Assembly: GCA_019750135.1 (NCBI GenBank)
Contig: JAIEOV010000001.1
Coordinates: 1 to 61,402 of the forward strand
Direction of reading: 5' to 3'
Length of the DNA: 61,402 bases
Source: Reyranella sp.
GTDB lineage: Bacteria; Pseudomonadota; Alphaproteobacteria; Reyranellales; Reyranellaceae
Each line of letters starts with the position of its first letter. Position 1 is the stretch's first letter. Shown piece after piece: positions 51,646-61,402 of this stretch. The notes under the pieces are model-generated. The model did not search any database and had not been told where the DNA came from. It worked only from the letters and a program-made list of their open reading frames with translations. Position numbers and translations under genes: made by a program.

Positions 51646-52572
51646 ATGGCTGAGATTACGGCCTCCCTGGTCAAGGAACTGCGCGAGAAGACCGGCGCGG
51701 GCATGATGGACTGCAAGAAGGCGCTGGGTGAGGTCGCGGGCGATCTCGAGAAGGCGATCGACTGGCTGCGCACCAAGGGCCTGTCGGCAGCCGCCAAGAA
51801 GGCGGGCCGCATCGCGGCCGAGGGCCTGGTCGGCGTGGTCGCCGACGGCACCCGCGGCGCGGTCATCGAGGTCAATGCCGAGACCGACTTCGTCGGCCGC
51901 AACGACCTGTTCCAGAAGTTCGTCGGCGACGCTGCCAAGCTCGCGCTCGATAATGGCGGCGACCTGGCCAAGGTCGCGGCGGCGCCGTATCCCGGCACCG
52001 GCCGCGACGTGCAGGGCGAGCTCACGCATCTGATCGCCACCATCGGCGAGAACATGTCGCTGCGCCGCGCCGCCATGCTGTCGGTCTCCGACGGCGTCGT
52101 GGCGTCTTACATGCACAACAAGGTGGCGACCGACCTCGGCAAGATCGGTGTCCTGGTGGCGCTCGAATCGACCGGCGACAAGGCCAAGCTGGAGGCGCTC
52201 GCCAAGCAGCTTGCCATGCATGTGGCCTCGACCAACCCACAGTCGCTGACGGTGGCCGACCTCGACAAGGCGCTCGTCGAACGCGAGCGCGCGGTGTTGA
52301 GCGAGAAGGCGGGCCAGAGCGGCAAAGCGGCCGACATCATCTCCAAGATGGTCGAGGGCGGCATCCGCAAGTTCCACCAGGAGGTGGTGCTGCTGGAGCA
52401 GGCTTTCATCATGGACGGCAAGACCAAGGTCTCGAAGGTTGTCGACGACGCCGCCAAGCAGATCGGCGCCCCGGTCCGTCTGGCGGGCTACCTGCGCTTC
52501 GGCCTGGGCGAGGGCATCGAGAAGAAGTCAGAGGACTTCGCGGCAGAGGTGGCTGCCCAGCTTAAGAAGTAG
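51646..52572 (+). CDS. tsf: Elongation factor Ts
   Basis: Nucleotide exchange factor for EF-Tu. 308 residues, with the N-terminal UBA-like block [20 protein letters not shown] (9-28) and the TDFVGRN motif that contacts EF-Tu. The C-terminal region has [12 protein letters not shown]. Both signature patterns are intact and the length is typical for alphaproteobacteria. Confidence 0.97.
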   Translation: MAEITASLVKELREKTGAGMMDCKKALGEVAGDLEKAIDWLRTKGLSAAAKKAGRIAAEGLVGVVADGTRGAVIEVNAETDFVGRNDLFQKFVGDAAKLALDNGGDLAKVAAAPYPGTGRDVQGELTHLIATIGENMSLRRAAMLSVSDGVVASYMHNKVATDLGKIGVLVALESTGDKAKLEALAKQLAMHVASTNPQSLTVADLDKALVERERAVLSEKAGQSGKAADIISKMVEGGIRKFHQEVVLLEQAFIMDGKTKVSKVVDDAAKQIGAPVRLAGYLRFGLGEGIEKKSEDFAAEVAAQLKK

Positions 52573-52645
52573 TATGACAACGAACACTGGTGCGCGGGCC
52601 CCCGGGGCCGCGTTGCCCAAGAAAACTGGAGTCTGAGGCACCCCG

Positions 52646-53371
52646 ATGCCGTCGAGCCCCCGCTATCGCCGCGTACTGCTTAAGCTCTCTGGCGAGGGGC
52701 TCATGGGGACTCGGGAGTATGGGCTCGATCCCGCCATGGTCACCATGGTGGCCCAGGAGATAAAGACCGTGCACGAGATGGGGGTGCAGGTCTGCCTCGT
52801 GATCGGCGGCGGCAACATCTTCCGTGGCGTGTCGGCCGCAGCTTCGGGCATGGACCGGGCGAGCGGCGACTACATGGGCATGCTGGCGACCGTCATTAAT
52901 TCATTGGCTATGCAGAGCGCTCTCGAGCGCCAAGGCCTGCAGACCCGTGTGCAGTCGGCTATCCCCATGACCACCGTGTGCGAGCCCTATATCCGCCGCC
53001 GCGCGGCGCGCCACATGGAGAAGGGCCGCGTGGTGATCTTCGCCGCCGGCACCGGCAATCCGTTCTTCACGACCGATACCGCGGCTGCCCTGCGCGCCGC
53101 CGAGATGGGCGTCGATGGCATGCTGAAGGGCACCCAGGTCGATGGCGTCTACTCTTCCGATCCCAAGAAGGACAAGACGGCGAAGCGCTACGATTCTCTC
53201 ACCTACATGGACGTGCTGCAGCGCGACCTGCAGGTCATGGACGCCTCGGCGATCTCGCTGGCCCGCGAGAACCGCATCCCGATCATCGTGTTCGATATCC
53301 ACAAGCCCGGCGCGTTCGCCGCCACGATGCGCGGGGAGGGGACCTTCACCATCATCAGAGACGAGGGCTGA
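52646..53371 (+). CDS. pyrH: Uridylate kinase
   Basis: UMP kinase of the amino-acid-kinase fold, controlled by GTP and UTP. 241 residues with [12 protein letters not shown] near the start, [10 protein letters not shown] (about 52-61), [18 protein letters not shown] and [20 protein letters not shown]. Conserved position between tsf and frr; three bases separate it from frr. Confidence 0.97.
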   Translation: MPSSPRYRRVLLKLSGEGLMGTREYGLDPAMVTMVAQEIKTVHEMGVQVCLVIGGGNIFRGVSAAASGMDRASGDYMGMLATVINSLAMQSALERQGLQTRVQSAIPMTTVCEPYIRRRAARHMEKGRVVIFAAGTGNPFFTTDTAAALRAAEMGVDGMLKGTQVDGVYSSDPKKDKTAKRYDSLTYMDVLQRDLQVMDASAISLARENRIPIIVFDIHKPGAFAATMRGEGTFTIIRDEG

Positions 53372-53373
53372 AG

Positions 53374-53928
53374 ATGACCGCTGACATCAAGGAACTTGAA
53401 AAACGCATGCATGGCGCCATGGATGCGCTGAAGAAGGAGCTGGGCGGTCTCAGGACCGGTCGCGCCTCGGTGAACCTGCTCGATCCGGTCATGGTCGATG
53501 CCTATGGTCAACGCATGCCCCTCAATCAGGTCGGGACGGTGAACGCGCCCGAGCCGCGCTTGCTCGCCGTCAACGTCTGGGACAAAGGCCTGGTCGTCTC
53601 GGTCGCCAAGGCAATCCGCGAAGCAGGCCTCGGCCTCAACCCGTCGCCCGATGGACAGCTCGTCCGCGTGCCGATTCCCGAGCTCACCGCTGAACGGCGC
53701 GCGGAACTTGCCAAGCTCGCGCACAAGTACGCCGAGCAGGGCCGCGTTGCCGTGCGCAACGTGCGCCGCGACGGCATGGAATCGCTCAAGAAGCTCGAGA
53801 AGGACCACAAGATCTCGCAGGACGAGCATCGCCAGAAGTCCGACGAGGTCCAGAAGCTCACCGACCGCTACGTCAAGCAGGTCGACGAAGTGCTGGCCCA
53901 CAAGGAAAAAGAGATCAAGACGGTCTGA
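53374..53928 (+). CDS. frr: Ribosome recycling factor
   Basis: Splits post-termination ribosomes together with EF-G. The 184-residue protein shows [20 protein letters not shown] near the start and [21 protein letters not shown] in the helical arm (about 131-151). The last base of its TGA is the first of the uppS ATG. Confidence 0.96.
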   Translation: MTADIKELEKRMHGAMDALKKELGGLRTGRASVNLLDPVMVDAYGQRMPLNQVGTVNAPEPRLLAVNVWDKGLVVSVAKAIREAGLGLNPSPDGQLVRVPIPELTAERRAELAKLAHKYAEQGRVAVRNVRRDGMESLKKLEKDHKISQDEHRQKSDEVQKLTDRYVKQVDEVLAHKEKEIKTV

Positions 53929-54668
53929 TGTCGACTGCGTCGCTGCCTGCCGCTGCGGACCTGACGCCGGGTCCCCACCACGTCGCCATCATCATGGATG
54001 GCAATGGACGGTGGGCCAAGGCGCGCGGGCTGCCCAGGGTCGCCGGACACCGACGCGGCGCCGATGCGGTGCGACGCGTGGTGCGTGGGGCAGGCGAGCT
54101 CGGCATTCCCGTGCTTACGCTCTTCGCCTTCTCGACCGAGAACTGGACGCGCCCGGCCGACGAGGTCAATGACCTGATGGGCCTGCTGCGCCATTACCTG
54201 CGCAACGAGCTCGAGGAGCTGCATAAGAACGGTGCGCGCCTGCGTGTCATCGGTAACCGCGACGGCCTTGCCGCCGACATCGTGCGCGACATCGACGAAG
54301 CCCAGAAAATGACGAATGCCAACGCCCGCATCGACGTCAACATCTGCATCAACTACGGCGCACGCGACGAGATCCTGCAGGCGACGCGGAGCCTGGCGCG
54401 CCGTGTCGCCGCCGGCGAGCTCTCCGCCGACGGCATCGACGAGGCCCGTTTCGAGCAGGAGCTGCTGACGGCCGGCGTGCCCGATCCGGACCTGCTGATC
54501 CGCACCAGCGGCGAGCAGCGCATCAGCAATTTCCTGCTCTGGCAGTGTGCCTATGCCGAGCTGGTGTTCGTCGACACGCTGTGGCCGGACTTCGGCAAGG
54601 ACCACCTGGAGCAGGCGATCGCCGAGTTCCGTCGGCGTGAACGGCGATATGGCGGCGTCGGCGGCTGA
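53928..54668 (+). CDS. uppS: Isoprenyl (undecaprenyl) diphosphate synthase
   Basis: Makes the undecaprenyl diphosphate lipid carrier for peptidoglycan by cis-condensation. The 246 residues contain catalytic Asp24 in IIMDGNGRWAKARGLPR, followed by AGHRRGADAVRRVV, the TLFAFSTENWTRP block and DLLIRTSGEQRISNFLLWQCAYAE (RTSGE core). The gene leads into cdsA, dxr, rseP and bamA, the usual envelope-biogenesis order. Confidence 0.95.
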   Translation: MSTASLPAAADLTPGPHHVAIIMDGNGRWAKARGLPRVAGHRRGADAVRRVVRGAGELGIPVLTLFAFSTENWTRPADEVNDLMGLLRHYLRNELEELHKNGARLRVIGNRDGLAADIVRDIDEAQKMTNANARIDVNICINYGARDEILQATRSLARRVAAGELSADGIDEARFEQELLTAGVPDPDLLIRTSGEQRISNFLLWQCAYAELVFVDTLWPDFGKDHLEQAIAEFRRRERRYGGVGG

Positions 54669-55344
54669 CGCCCCGGTCGGGCGTTTCGGGCGGCATCGTA
54701 GTCTGGTGCTGCGTACCCTGTCGGCAGTCGTCCTGGGTCCGCTGCTGCTGGCGGCGCTCTGGTTCGGCTTTCCCTGGATCGACCTGGTGGCCGCCGTGGC
54801 GGCGCCGTTGCTGGTCTCGGAATGGATCGCGCTGACACGCGGACGGCTGCTGCTTCGTCTTCTGGCGATCGTCTACAGCCTGGCCGCCATCGTCGCCCTG
54901 CTGTGGCTGCGCCATCAGCCAGGGGACGGGCGCGAGACCATCATCTGGATCGTGGCCTGCATCTGGGCGACCGACATTGGTGCCTACGCCGTTGGCCGCG
55001 CCGCGGGCGGCGCCAAGCTCGCGCCGCGCATCAGCCCGGGCAAGACCTGGTCGGGCCTCATAGGCGGCATGGCGTGGGCGGCGGTGGCCAGCGCCGCCGT
55101 CGGCTATGCCTTTGGCCTGGGGCACACATTCACCCTGGCCGCCATTGGCGCCGGGCTGGCGGTGGTGGGGCAGATCGGCGATCTTGTCGAATCGGCGGCC
55201 AAGCGTCGGGCCGGCGTGAAGGACAGCGGCACGCTGATCCCCGGCCATGGCGGTCTGCTCGACCGCGTCGATGGGCTCCTGGCCGTCCTCGTCGTTGTAG
55301 CGTTGACTAGGCTGATCGTAGGTGGAGGCTGGCCATGGACATGA
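54649..55344 (+). CDS. cdsA: Phosphatidate cytidylyltransferase
   Basis: Forms CDP-diacylglycerol for phospholipid synthesis at the inner membrane. 231 residues with about six helices; the CTP-transferase signature SAAKRRAGVKDSGTLIPGHGGLLDRVDGL lies near residues 182-210 (core KDSG...PGHGGxLDRxD). ATG 54649 is chosen, overlapping uppS by 20 bases; GTG 54637 is an alternative. The protein is somewhat shorter than the E. coli enzyme. Confidence 0.92.
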   Translation: MAASAADAPVGRFGRHRSLVLRTLSAVVLGPLLLAALWFGFPWIDLVAAVAAPLLVSEWIALTRGRLLLRLLAIVYSLAAIVALLWLRHQPGDGRETIIWIVACIWATDIGAYAVGRAAGGAKLAPRISPGKTWSGLIGGMAWAAVASAAVGYAFGLGHTFTLAAIGAGLAVVGQIGDLVESAAKRRAGVKDSGTLIPGHGGLLDRVDGLLAVLVVVALTRLIVGGGWPWT

Positions 55345-56543
55345 CGAACTGGCATGCGCCATCGGCCGCGCGGCCGCGCGGCGTAACGATTCTGGGATCG
55401 ACCGGGTCGGTCGGCCAGAGCACCGTCGATCTCATTGCCCGCGACCCGGAAAGCTACCGCGTCGAAGCGCTGGTCGCCGGCAACTCCGTCGAGGCCTTGG
55501 CCGAGCAGGCGCGTCGACTGCGGGCGCGGATGGCCGTGGTTGCCAACGAGCAGCGCTACCGGGCGCTCAAGGATGCCCTGGCCGGCACCTCGATCGAGGC
55601 GGCGGCCGGGTCGGCTGCCGTCATCGAAGCCGCGGCACGGCCGGCCGAATGGGTGATGGCCGCCGTCGTGGGCTTTGCCGGCCTGGAATCGACGCTCGTA
55701 GCGGCACGCCGAGGGGCCATGGTGGCTCTGGCGAACAAGGAGACACTGGTCTGCGCCGGCAAGCTCCTGATCGGGGCGATCGAGGAATCGGGTGGCGCGC
55801 TGCTGCCGGTCGATTCCGAGCACAACGCGATCTTCCAGGTGCTCGAACCACGCCATAGCCACGCCATCGACCGCCTGATCCTGACGGCGTCCGGCGGGCC
55901 GTTCCGCAGCTGGGCGCTGGCCGACATAGCCGAAGCCACGCCCGAGCAGGCGCTGGCTCATCCCAATTGGGACATGGGCGCCAAGATCTCGATCGACTCG
56001 GCGACCATGATGAACAAGGGCCTCGAGCTGATCGAGGCGCACCTGCTGTTCGGCATGCCGGCCGAGCAGATCGAGATCGTCGTGCACCCGCAGTCGGTGA
56101 TCCATTCCATGGTCGCCTACCGCGACGGCTCGGTGCTGGCCCAACTCGGCACCCCGGACATGCGCGTCCCGATCAGCCATACGCTGGGCTGGCCGTCGCG
56201 CATCGACAGCCCGGCCGAGCGGCTCGATTTCACGACCTTGGCGCCGCTCACCTTCGAGCGGCCCGATTCCGGCCGTTTTCCCTCGCTACGTCTGGCGCGA
56301 GAGGCTCTGGCTCTGGGTGGATTCGCACCGACCGTGCTCAATGCGGCCAATGAGGTCGCTGTTGCCGCGTTCCTGGCGCGTCGCATCGGCTTCCTGGACA
56401 TTGCCCGCGTGGTCGAGGAGGTGCTTGCGGCAAGCAACCTGTCGTTGGAGCGGGTGGAATCGGTCCAGCAGGTCCAGGCCGCCGATCGGGAGGCCCGCAG
56501 CCGGGCCGAGAAAGCCGTCAAGGCTCGATCGCTAAGTAATTGA
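55335..56543 (+). CDS. dxr: 1-deoxy-D-xylulose 5-phosphate reductoisomerase
   Basis: Second step of the MEP isoprenoid pathway, supplying precursors for UppS next door. 402 residues: NADPH loop GSTGSVGQST at 21-30, ALANKETLVCAG, metal-binding Asp160 and Glu162 in PVDSEHNAIFQ, and NWDMGAKISIDSATMMNKGLE. ATG 55335 overlaps cdsA by ten bases. Confidence 0.96.
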   Translation: MDMTNWHAPSAARPRGVTILGSTGSVGQSTVDLIARDPESYRVEALVAGNSVEALAEQARRLRARMAVVANEQRYRALKDALAGTSIEAAAGSAAVIEAAARPAEWVMAAVVGFAGLESTLVAARRGAMVALANKETLVCAGKLLIGAIEESGGALLPVDSEHNAIFQVLEPRHSHAIDRLILTASGGPFRSWALADIAEATPEQALAHPNWDMGAKISIDSATMMNKGLELIEAHLLFGMPAEQIEIVVHPQSVIHSMVAYRDGSVLAQLGTPDMRVPISHTLGWPSRIDSPAERLDFTTLAPLTFERPDSGRFPSLRLAREALALGGFAPTVLNAANEVAVAAFLARRIGFLDIARVVEEVLAASNLSLERVESVQQVQAADREARSRAEKAVKARSLSN

Positions 56544-56573
56544 AGTGAAACGAAATTCGTGGTGTACTGAACC

Positions 56574-57950
56574 ATGTCGCTGTTCACGACCTACCTGCCG
56601 TACTTCGTCCTGGTCCTGACGCTTCTCGTATTCGTCCACGAGTACGGCCACTATTGGGTGGGTCGCCGCTTCGGCATTCATGCCGAGGTCTTTTCCATCG
56701 GCTTCGGACCCGAACTGATCGGTTGGACGGACCGCAACGGTACCCGCTGGAAGATTTCCGCCGTGCCACTTGGCGGTTACGTGAAGTTCCTGGGCGACAG
56801 CGATGCGACGAGCGCGACACCGTCCGGCGAACCACTGACAGCCGAAGAGAAAAAGCGCGCCTTCTTCAGCCAACCGCTCTATGCCCGCGCCGCTGTCGTG
56901 CTGGGCGGGCCGCTGGCCAACCTGATCTTTGCCTTCGTGGTGCTGACGGTCGTGTTCTTCGTCGCGGGCGAGCCTTATACGCCGACCACGGTCGCCGTTC
57001 AGGTCGACGGGCCGGCGGCCAAGGCGGGCCTTCGCACCGGCGACGAGATCGTCCGGTTGGGCGACAGCCGGGTCAACCGTTACGAGGACATCACCGAGGC
57101 GCAGTTCCTTCATCTCAGCAAGCCGATGCCGGTCGAGTATCGGCGCGGCAGCCAGCTGATGAAGAGCGTGATCGTTCCCAAGTACTGCGAGCGAACCGAT
57201 CGCTTCAGCAACACGATGCGGCTTGGCGACTACGGCCTCGATCAGCTCGTCCGGCCTGTGGTTGGCGGCTTTACGGCCGATAGCCCGGCGGAGGCGGCCG
57301 GGCTCAAGGTCGGCGACCGCCTGACGGAGATCGACGGCAAGCCAGTCGACTATTTCTCGCGCATTCCGGAATTGATCGGTGACCGAGCCGGCAGCCCCGT
57401 CACTATCGCCTATGATCGCGACGGCACGCGCGGCGAAGCTGTTGTCACGCCGATCGCCGACAAAGCTGTCGACTGCGCCGGCAAGGAATACACGATCGGT
57501 CGCCTGCGCATCCGTCCGGCCGGCGTCACCGAGGTCCGCAATCACGGCCTGCTCGGCGCGATGGGCGCCGGCGTGCGCGCCGTGTGGGGCATGACCTCGA
57601 TGTTCTATACGTCGATGGGCCAGATCCTGACGGCGGCCCGGCCTGTGGATGAATTGGGCGGGCCGATCCGCATCGCCAAGGCGGCGGGCGAGGCGTCCTA
57701 TTCTGGCTGGACGGGCATCCTCAATCTCGTCATCGCGCTGTCGGTCGTGCTCGGTATCTTCAACCTGTTGCCGGTGCCGATGCTCGATGGCGGGCACTTG
57801 GCGATGTATTTGTACGAAGCGGTACGCGGCAAGCCGCTCAGCCTGCGTGCGCAAGAGCTCGGATTGAAGGTCGGATTCAGCCTGGTGATCGGGCTAGCGC
57901 TGCTGGCGACTTTCAACGACATAAAGCAGATCCTGCGCATGTTCACCTAA
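56574..57950 (+). CDS. rseP: RIP-type zinc metalloprotease RseP
   Basis: Site-2 intramembrane protease that cleaves anti-sigma factors and clears signal peptides. 458 residues: HEYGH zinc motif at 22-26 in the first membrane helix, two PDZ-like domains (VDGPAAKAGLRTGDEIVRLG and TADSPAEAAGLKVGDRLTEIDG), and the third zinc ligand in NLLPVPMLDGGH before the last helix. Directly upstream of bamA, as usual. Confidence 0.95.
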   Translation: MSLFTTYLPYFVLVLTLLVFVHEYGHYWVGRRFGIHAEVFSIGFGPELIGWTDRNGTRWKISAVPLGGYVKFLGDSDATSATPSGEPLTAEEKKRAFFSQPLYARAAVVLGGPLANLIFAFVVLTVVFFVAGEPYTPTTVAVQVDGPAAKAGLRTGDEIVRLGDSRVNRYEDITEAQFLHLSKPMPVEYRRGSQLMKSVIVPKYCERTDRFSNTMRLGDYGLDQLVRPVVGGFTADSPAEAAGLKVGDRLTEIDGKPVDYFSRIPELIGDRAGSPVTIAYDRDGTRGEAVVTPIADKAVDCAGKEYTIGRLRIRPAGVTEVRNHGLLGAMGAGVRAVWGMTSMFYTSMGQILTAARPVDELGGPIRIAKAAGEASYSGWTGILNLVIALSVVLGIFNLLPVPMLDGGHLAMYLYEAVRGKPLSLRAQELGLKVGFSLVIGLALLATFNDIKQILRMFT

Positions 57951-58085
57951 GGCCTTGCTGCGGTGTCATGATGCGACATTCAGAGGGCTTACGGCTGGGG
58001 ACAAAGGGGTAGCTAAGTCCGTATTGCCGGTTTATGAAAATGCGGTCCTGAAACTGGCCGGCAGGTCGTCTGGGAAGTGCCGGGG

Positions 58086-60389
58086 GTGAGTTTGATCTTT
58101 CGTTGGGCCGTTCTGGCCGTTGTGGCAATCCTGACCTTCGGCACGGCGGCGCATGCCCAGCGTGGTCCCGCCGCCGCGGCTGTTGGCGGCACGATCACGG
58201 GCGTGCAGATTCAGGGCAACGTGCGTGCCGAGCCGGAGACCATCCGGTCCTACCTGCAGCTCAAGGAAGGGCAACCCTACGACCATGCGGCCGCCGACCG
58301 GTCGCTGAAAGCGCTGTTCGGCACCGGGCTGTTCTCCGACGTCACGATCGAGATGCAGGGCTCGACCCTGGTCGTGAAGGTCGTGGAAAACCCCATTATC
58401 AACCGCGTGGCCTTCGAGGGTAATCGCAAGATCGAGGACGACAAGCTGCGCGACGAAGTGCAGTCCAAGCCACGCCAGGTGTTCACGCGCGCCCGCGTGC
58501 AGGCCGACGTCGAGCGCATCCTGACGATCTATCGACGCAGCGGCCGCTACAACGCCTCGGTCGAGCCCAAGGTCATCAAGCTCGACCAGGGCCGCGTCGA
58601 TCTCGTATTCGAGATCAACGAGGGCGACGTCACCGGCGTGCAGCGTATCAGCTTCGTCGGCAACGAGGCGTTCAGCGACGGCACGCTGCGCGGCAAGATC
58701 AGGACCAGCGAGAGCGCCTGGTACCGCTTCCTGTCGTCCGACGACCGCTACGATCCCGACCGTCTCAACCTCGACCGCGAGCTGCTGCGCAAGTTCTACC
58801 TCTCCGAGGGCTATGCCGACTTCCGGGTCGTCTCGGCGGTGGCCGAGCTCGCGCCCAACCGCGAAGGCTTCTTCATCACCTTCACCATCAGCGAGGGCGA
58901 GCGCTACAAGCTCGGCAAGGTCGAGGTGTCGACCCGCTTCCAGGGCCTCGACGTCGACGTACTGCAGAGCTACCTGACCATGTCGGAAGGCGATTGGTTC
59001 GACGCCGACGAGGTCGAGAAGTCGGTGACGGCGCTGCAGGACATCGTCGGCTCGCTGGGCTACGCTTTCGTCGAGGTGCGCCCCAACATCCGGCGCAACA
59101 AGGACAATCTGACCGTCGACGTCACCTTCGACATCCAGGAAGGTCCGCGCGTTTACGTCGAGCGCATCAACATCTCGGGCAACACGCGCACGCTGGACAA
59201 GGTGATCCGGCGCGAGTTCCGCCTGGCCGAGGGCGACGCCTTCTCGACCGCCAAGGTGCGGCGCAGCCAGCAGCGCCTGAAGAACCTCGGCTTCTTCGAG
59301 AAGGTCGACATCTCGGCGCAGCCCGGCTCGGCGCCGGACAAGACCAACCTCGAAGTCCAGGTGGTCGAGCAGAGCACCGGCGATATCTCGTTCGGCGCCG
59401 GATTTTCGACGACATCGGGCGTGCTGGGCGACGTCGCCATCAAGGAGCGCAACCTGCTCGGCAAGGGCCAGGAGCTGCGGCTCGGCGTGTCGATCGGTAC
59501 CTTGAGCACCTTGATCGATTTGAGTTTCACCGAGCCCTACTTCATGGATCGCCCGATGGCGGCGGGCTTCGACATCTTCCGCACCTCCAACGACCGCCAG
59601 GCGGTGGCCTCGTACAGCGACCGCAGCATCGGCTTCGCGCTGCGCGCCGGCTGGGCCTACACCGAGCATTTGCGGCAGAACGTGCGCTACACGCTGCGCC
59701 AGACCGACATCTACAACGTGCAGCCCTGGGCCTCGACGATCGTGCAGCTCAACGCCGGTACCTCGGTCGTCAACGAGGTCTCCGAGACGCTGGCCTGGGA
59801 CACGCGCGACACCCGCCTCAACACGACCAAGGGCTTCCTGCTGCGCAACTCGATGGCGGTGGCGGGCCTGATCGGCACCGAGCAGTACTATCGAACGACG
59901 GCCGATGCGGTTTACTACCAGAGCATCTTCGAGGACGTCGTCGCCTCGATCGGCGGCTCGGTCGGCATGGTGCTGCCCTACAACGCCTCCTCGCTCAGGC
60001 TGAACAACCTGTTCTTCATCGGCGGCGACACGCTGCGCGGCTTCCAGGTCGGCGGCATCGGACCGCGCGATTCGATCACTGCCGACGCGTTGGGCGGCAC
60101 CTACTTCTATACCGCCACGACCGAGCTCAGCTTCCCGCTGGGCCTGCCCAAGGAAATCGGCATCTTCGGCAAGGCCTTCATGGATATCGGCTCGCTATGG
60201 GGCCTGGGCGGGCCGGCGATCTACAGCAACACGGTGCTGACCAGCAATACCATGCGAGTTTCGACCGGCGTCGGCATCCAGTGGATTTCTCCCTTCGGGC
60301 CGATCCGTATAGACTACGCCGTGCCGTTGCAGCAGGACCCATGGGACAAGACGGAGAACATCCGCTTCAGCTTCGGCACGCGCTTCTGA
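58086..60389 (+). CDS. bamA: Outer membrane protein assembly factor BamA
   Basis: Core of the BAM complex that inserts beta-barrel proteins. It has a signal peptide ([21 protein letters not shown]), five POTRA domains up to about residue 415 (e.g. [33 protein letters not shown]) and a C-terminal barrel with the [11 protein letters not shown] (RGF) motif, ending in ...FSFGTRF with the terminal phenylalanine of barrel proteins. GTG 58086 is chosen, with GGGAAG 8 bases upstream; GTG 58077 is the other possibility (770 instead of 767 residues). Confidence 0.94.
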   Translation: MSLIFRWAVLAVVAILTFGTAAHAQRGPAAAAVGGTITGVQIQGNVRAEPETIRSYLQLKEGQPYDHAAADRSLKALFGTGLFSDVTIEMQGSTLVVKVVENPIINRVAFEGNRKIEDDKLRDEVQSKPRQVFTRARVQADVERILTIYRRSGRYNASVEPKVIKLDQGRVDLVFEINEGDVTGVQRISFVGNEAFSDGTLRGKIRTSESAWYRFLSSDDRYDPDRLNLDRELLRKFYLSEGYADFRVVSAVAELAPNREGFFITFTISEGERYKLGKVEVSTRFQGLDVDVLQSYLTMSEGDWFDADEVEKSVTALQDIVGSLGYAFVEVRPNIRRNKDNLTVDVTFDIQEGPRVYVERINISGNTRTLDKVIRREFRLAEGDAFSTAKVRRSQQRLKNLGFFEKVDISAQPGSAPDKTNLEVQVVEQSTGDISFGAGFSTTSGVLGDVAIKERNLLGKGQELRLGVSIGTLSTLIDLSFTEPYFMDRPMAAGFDIFRTSNDRQAVASYSDRSIGFALRAGWAYTEHLRQNVRYTLRQTDIYNVQPWASTIVQLNAGTSVVNEVSETLAWDTRDTRLNTTKGFLLRNSMAVAGLIGTEQYYRTTADAVYYQSIFEDVVASIGGSVGMVLPYNASSLRLNNLFFIGGDTLRGFQVGGIGPRDSITADALGGTYFYTATTELSFPLGLPKEIGIFGKAFMDIGSLWGLGGPAIYSNTVLTSNTMRVSTGVGIQWISPFGPIRIDYAVPLQQDPWDKTENIRFSFGTRF

Positions 60390-60408
60390 TCGGGGGAATG
60401 GCGCCAGG

Positions 60409-60888
60409 ATGAACATGCAGACCGACAAGACCAGCATGGCGGGGACCACGACGGCGACCGCCGCCGACATCAAGCGGATCCTGCAGCTGATCCCGCATCG
60501 TTACCCCATGCTGATGGTCGACCGGGTGACCGAGATGCGGCTCGACAGCAGCGCCATCGGTATCAAGAACGTCAGCATCAACGAGCCCTTCTTCCAGGGC
60601 CATTTCCCGTCCGAGCCGGTCATGCCGGGTGTGCTGATCATTGAGGCCATGGCGCAGACCGCCGCCGTGCTCGTCATGTCGAGTCTGGGACAGGAGGCCG
60701 ACGGCAAGCTGGTCTATTTCATGTCGATCGACGACGTGCGATTTCGCCGTCCGGTCGTGCCGGGCGACCGCCTGGAATTGCACGTCGAGAAGATTCAGAG
60801 CCGCGCCAATGTCTGGAGGTTCTCCGGCAAGGGGATTGTCGAAGGCAAGGTCTCGGCCGAGGCAACCTTCGCCGCCATGATCAGATAG
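60409..60888 (+). CDS. fabZ: 3-hydroxyacyl-[acyl-carrier-protein] dehydratase FabZ
   Basis: Dehydrates beta-hydroxyacyl-ACP in fatty acid elongation. A 159-residue single hot-dog protein: [13 protein letters not shown], then catalytic His65 in [15 protein letters not shown] and Glu79 in [13 protein letters not shown]. The N-terminal ~17 residues are a poorly conserved extension, so an internal start is possible. It lies nineteen bases after bamA; the lpxD gene usually found between them is absent. Confidence 0.95.
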   Translation: MNMQTDKTSMAGTTTATAADIKRILQLIPHRYPMLMVDRVTEMRLDSSAIGIKNVSINEPFFQGHFPSEPVMPGVLIIEAMAQTAAVLVMSSLGQEADGKLVYFMSIDDVRFRRPVVPGDRLELHVEKIQSRANVWRFSGKGIVEGKVSAEATFAAMIR

Positions 60889-60911
60889 AGCCAGGTAGAG
60901 GAGAGGGGACG

Positions 60912-61316
60912 ATGCCCGACGCCGTAACCAACGCCCGCATGCTGCACACGATGATCCGGGTGCACGATCTCGACAAGTCGATCGCCTTCTACACCGGCCC
61001 GATGGGCATGAAGCTGCTGCGCAAGCGCGACGTGCCGGACGGCAAATACACGCTCGCGTTCGTCGGCTATGGCGACGAGAGCGAGCACTGTGCCATCGAG
61101 CTGACCTACAACTATGGCCACGAGCCCTACGAGCTCGGCTCGGGATTCGGCCATCTCGCGGTCGGCGTGCCTGACGTCGCCGGCATGTGCGCCGAGGTCA
61201 CCAAGGCCGGCGGCAAGGTCACGCGCGCGCCCGGCCCGGTGAAGTTCGGCACCACCGTGATTGCCTTCGTCGAGGACCCCGACGGCTACAAGATCGAGCT
61301 GATCGAGCGGAAGTAG
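60912..61316 (+). CDS. gloA: Lactoylglutathione lyase (glyoxalase I)
   Basis: Converts the hemithioacetal of methylglyoxal and glutathione to S-lactoylglutathione. The four metal ligands His12, Glu63, His81 and Glu129 sit with the same spacing as His5, Glu56, His74 and Glu122 of the E. coli enzyme. The 134-residue length is standard. It occupies the place where lpxA normally follows fab[13 protein letters not shown] stretch precedes ATG 60912. Confidence 0.95.
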   Translation: MPDAVTNARMLHTMIRVHDLDKSIAFYTGPMGMKLLRKRDVPDGKYTLAFVGYGDESEHCAIELTYNYGHEPYELGSGFGHLAVGVPDVAGMCAEVTKAGGKVTRAPGPVKFGTTVIAFVEDPDGYKIELIERK

Positions 61317-61320
61317 GCTC

Positions 61321-61401
61321 ATGCGCTTCCGGACCGCGCGCTTCCAGGTGCGCCACGATGGCGCGTATCACCAGTGGAGGAGGATTCCACCCGAAGAATA
61401 G
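61321..61401 (+). CDS. Possible 26-residue small ORF after gloA
   Basis: ATG 61321 opens a 26-codon frame (MRFRTARFQVRH... RRIPPEE) ending at TAG 61399-61401, four bases after the gloA stop. It is basic and has no recognised domain. A GGAAG lies about seven bases upstream of the ATG. Tight spacing favours translation, but so short a frame occurs easily by chance and the region continues beyond the window. Confidence 0.25.
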   Translation: MRFRTARFQVRHDGAYHQWRRIPPEE

Positions 61402-61402
61402 T

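Noticed and set aside
58032..59669. 545-codon frame opposite bamA
   Set aside because: Antisense shadow; repetitive Asp/Leu/Val/Arg composition produced by the bias of the true strand.

Overview
The window is a GC-rich bacterial chromosome segment that looks alphaproteobacterial. Support comes from the 14-gene nuoA-N operon running on into birA, coaX, rnj, mce and a DUF1467 gene, from the short (437 aa) prolyl-tRNA synthetase next to lol genes and dnaE, from the glnB-glnA pair, and from the tig-clpP-clpX-lon-hup order. Gene content and base composition would fit a Rhodospirillales/Reyranella-like soil organism, but nothing here fixes the genus. Almost all of the window is coding; no CRISPR array, integrase, prophage or complete insertion sequence was seen.

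Layout. 1-3600: tail of a possible transposase, a TauD-type dioxygenase, then a minus-strand operon (SnoaL-like, HTD2/MaoC-like hydratase, CaiB-type CoA transferase) behind a perfect 8+6+8 palindrome. 3600-5650: glnB-glnA under a good sigma-54 promoter, ending in an intrinsic terminator. 5656-6822: aminotransferase. 6962-9703: four tandem paralogous TetR-type regulators with no obvious target gene. 9757-11479: tRNA-His, nnr, tRNA-Leu. 11701-18366: trigger factor, ClpP, ClpX, Lon, HU and tRNA-Val (protein quality control). 18400-20278: a DUF3857/transglutaminase-type gene broken by an internal deletion and frame change. 20558-38630: tRNA-Asp, respiratory complex I and five housekeeping genes, apparently one long transcription unit.

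38631-61402: a purine permease on the minus strand whose 3' end interlocks with that of the nuo-DUF1467 unit; proS, two tandem LolC/E-type permeases, lolD and dnaE; a DUF72 gene and an orphan Bug-type solute receptor; then the envelope/translation cluster rpsB-tsf-pyrH-frr-uppS-cdsA-dxr-rseP-bamA-fabZ, followed by glyoxalase I. The lpxD and lpxA genes that normally flank fabZ are not here.

The most unusual features are the four-gene TetR array with shared upstream octamers; a family of REP-like palindromes (924-985 and a nested set at 51451-51590 between rpsB and tsf); the operator-like palindrome before the CoA-transferase operon; the overlapping convergent 3' regions at 38672-38823; and the missing lpx genes. 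No wholly new multi-gene system is evident; the TetR array is the best candidate for undescribed biology.
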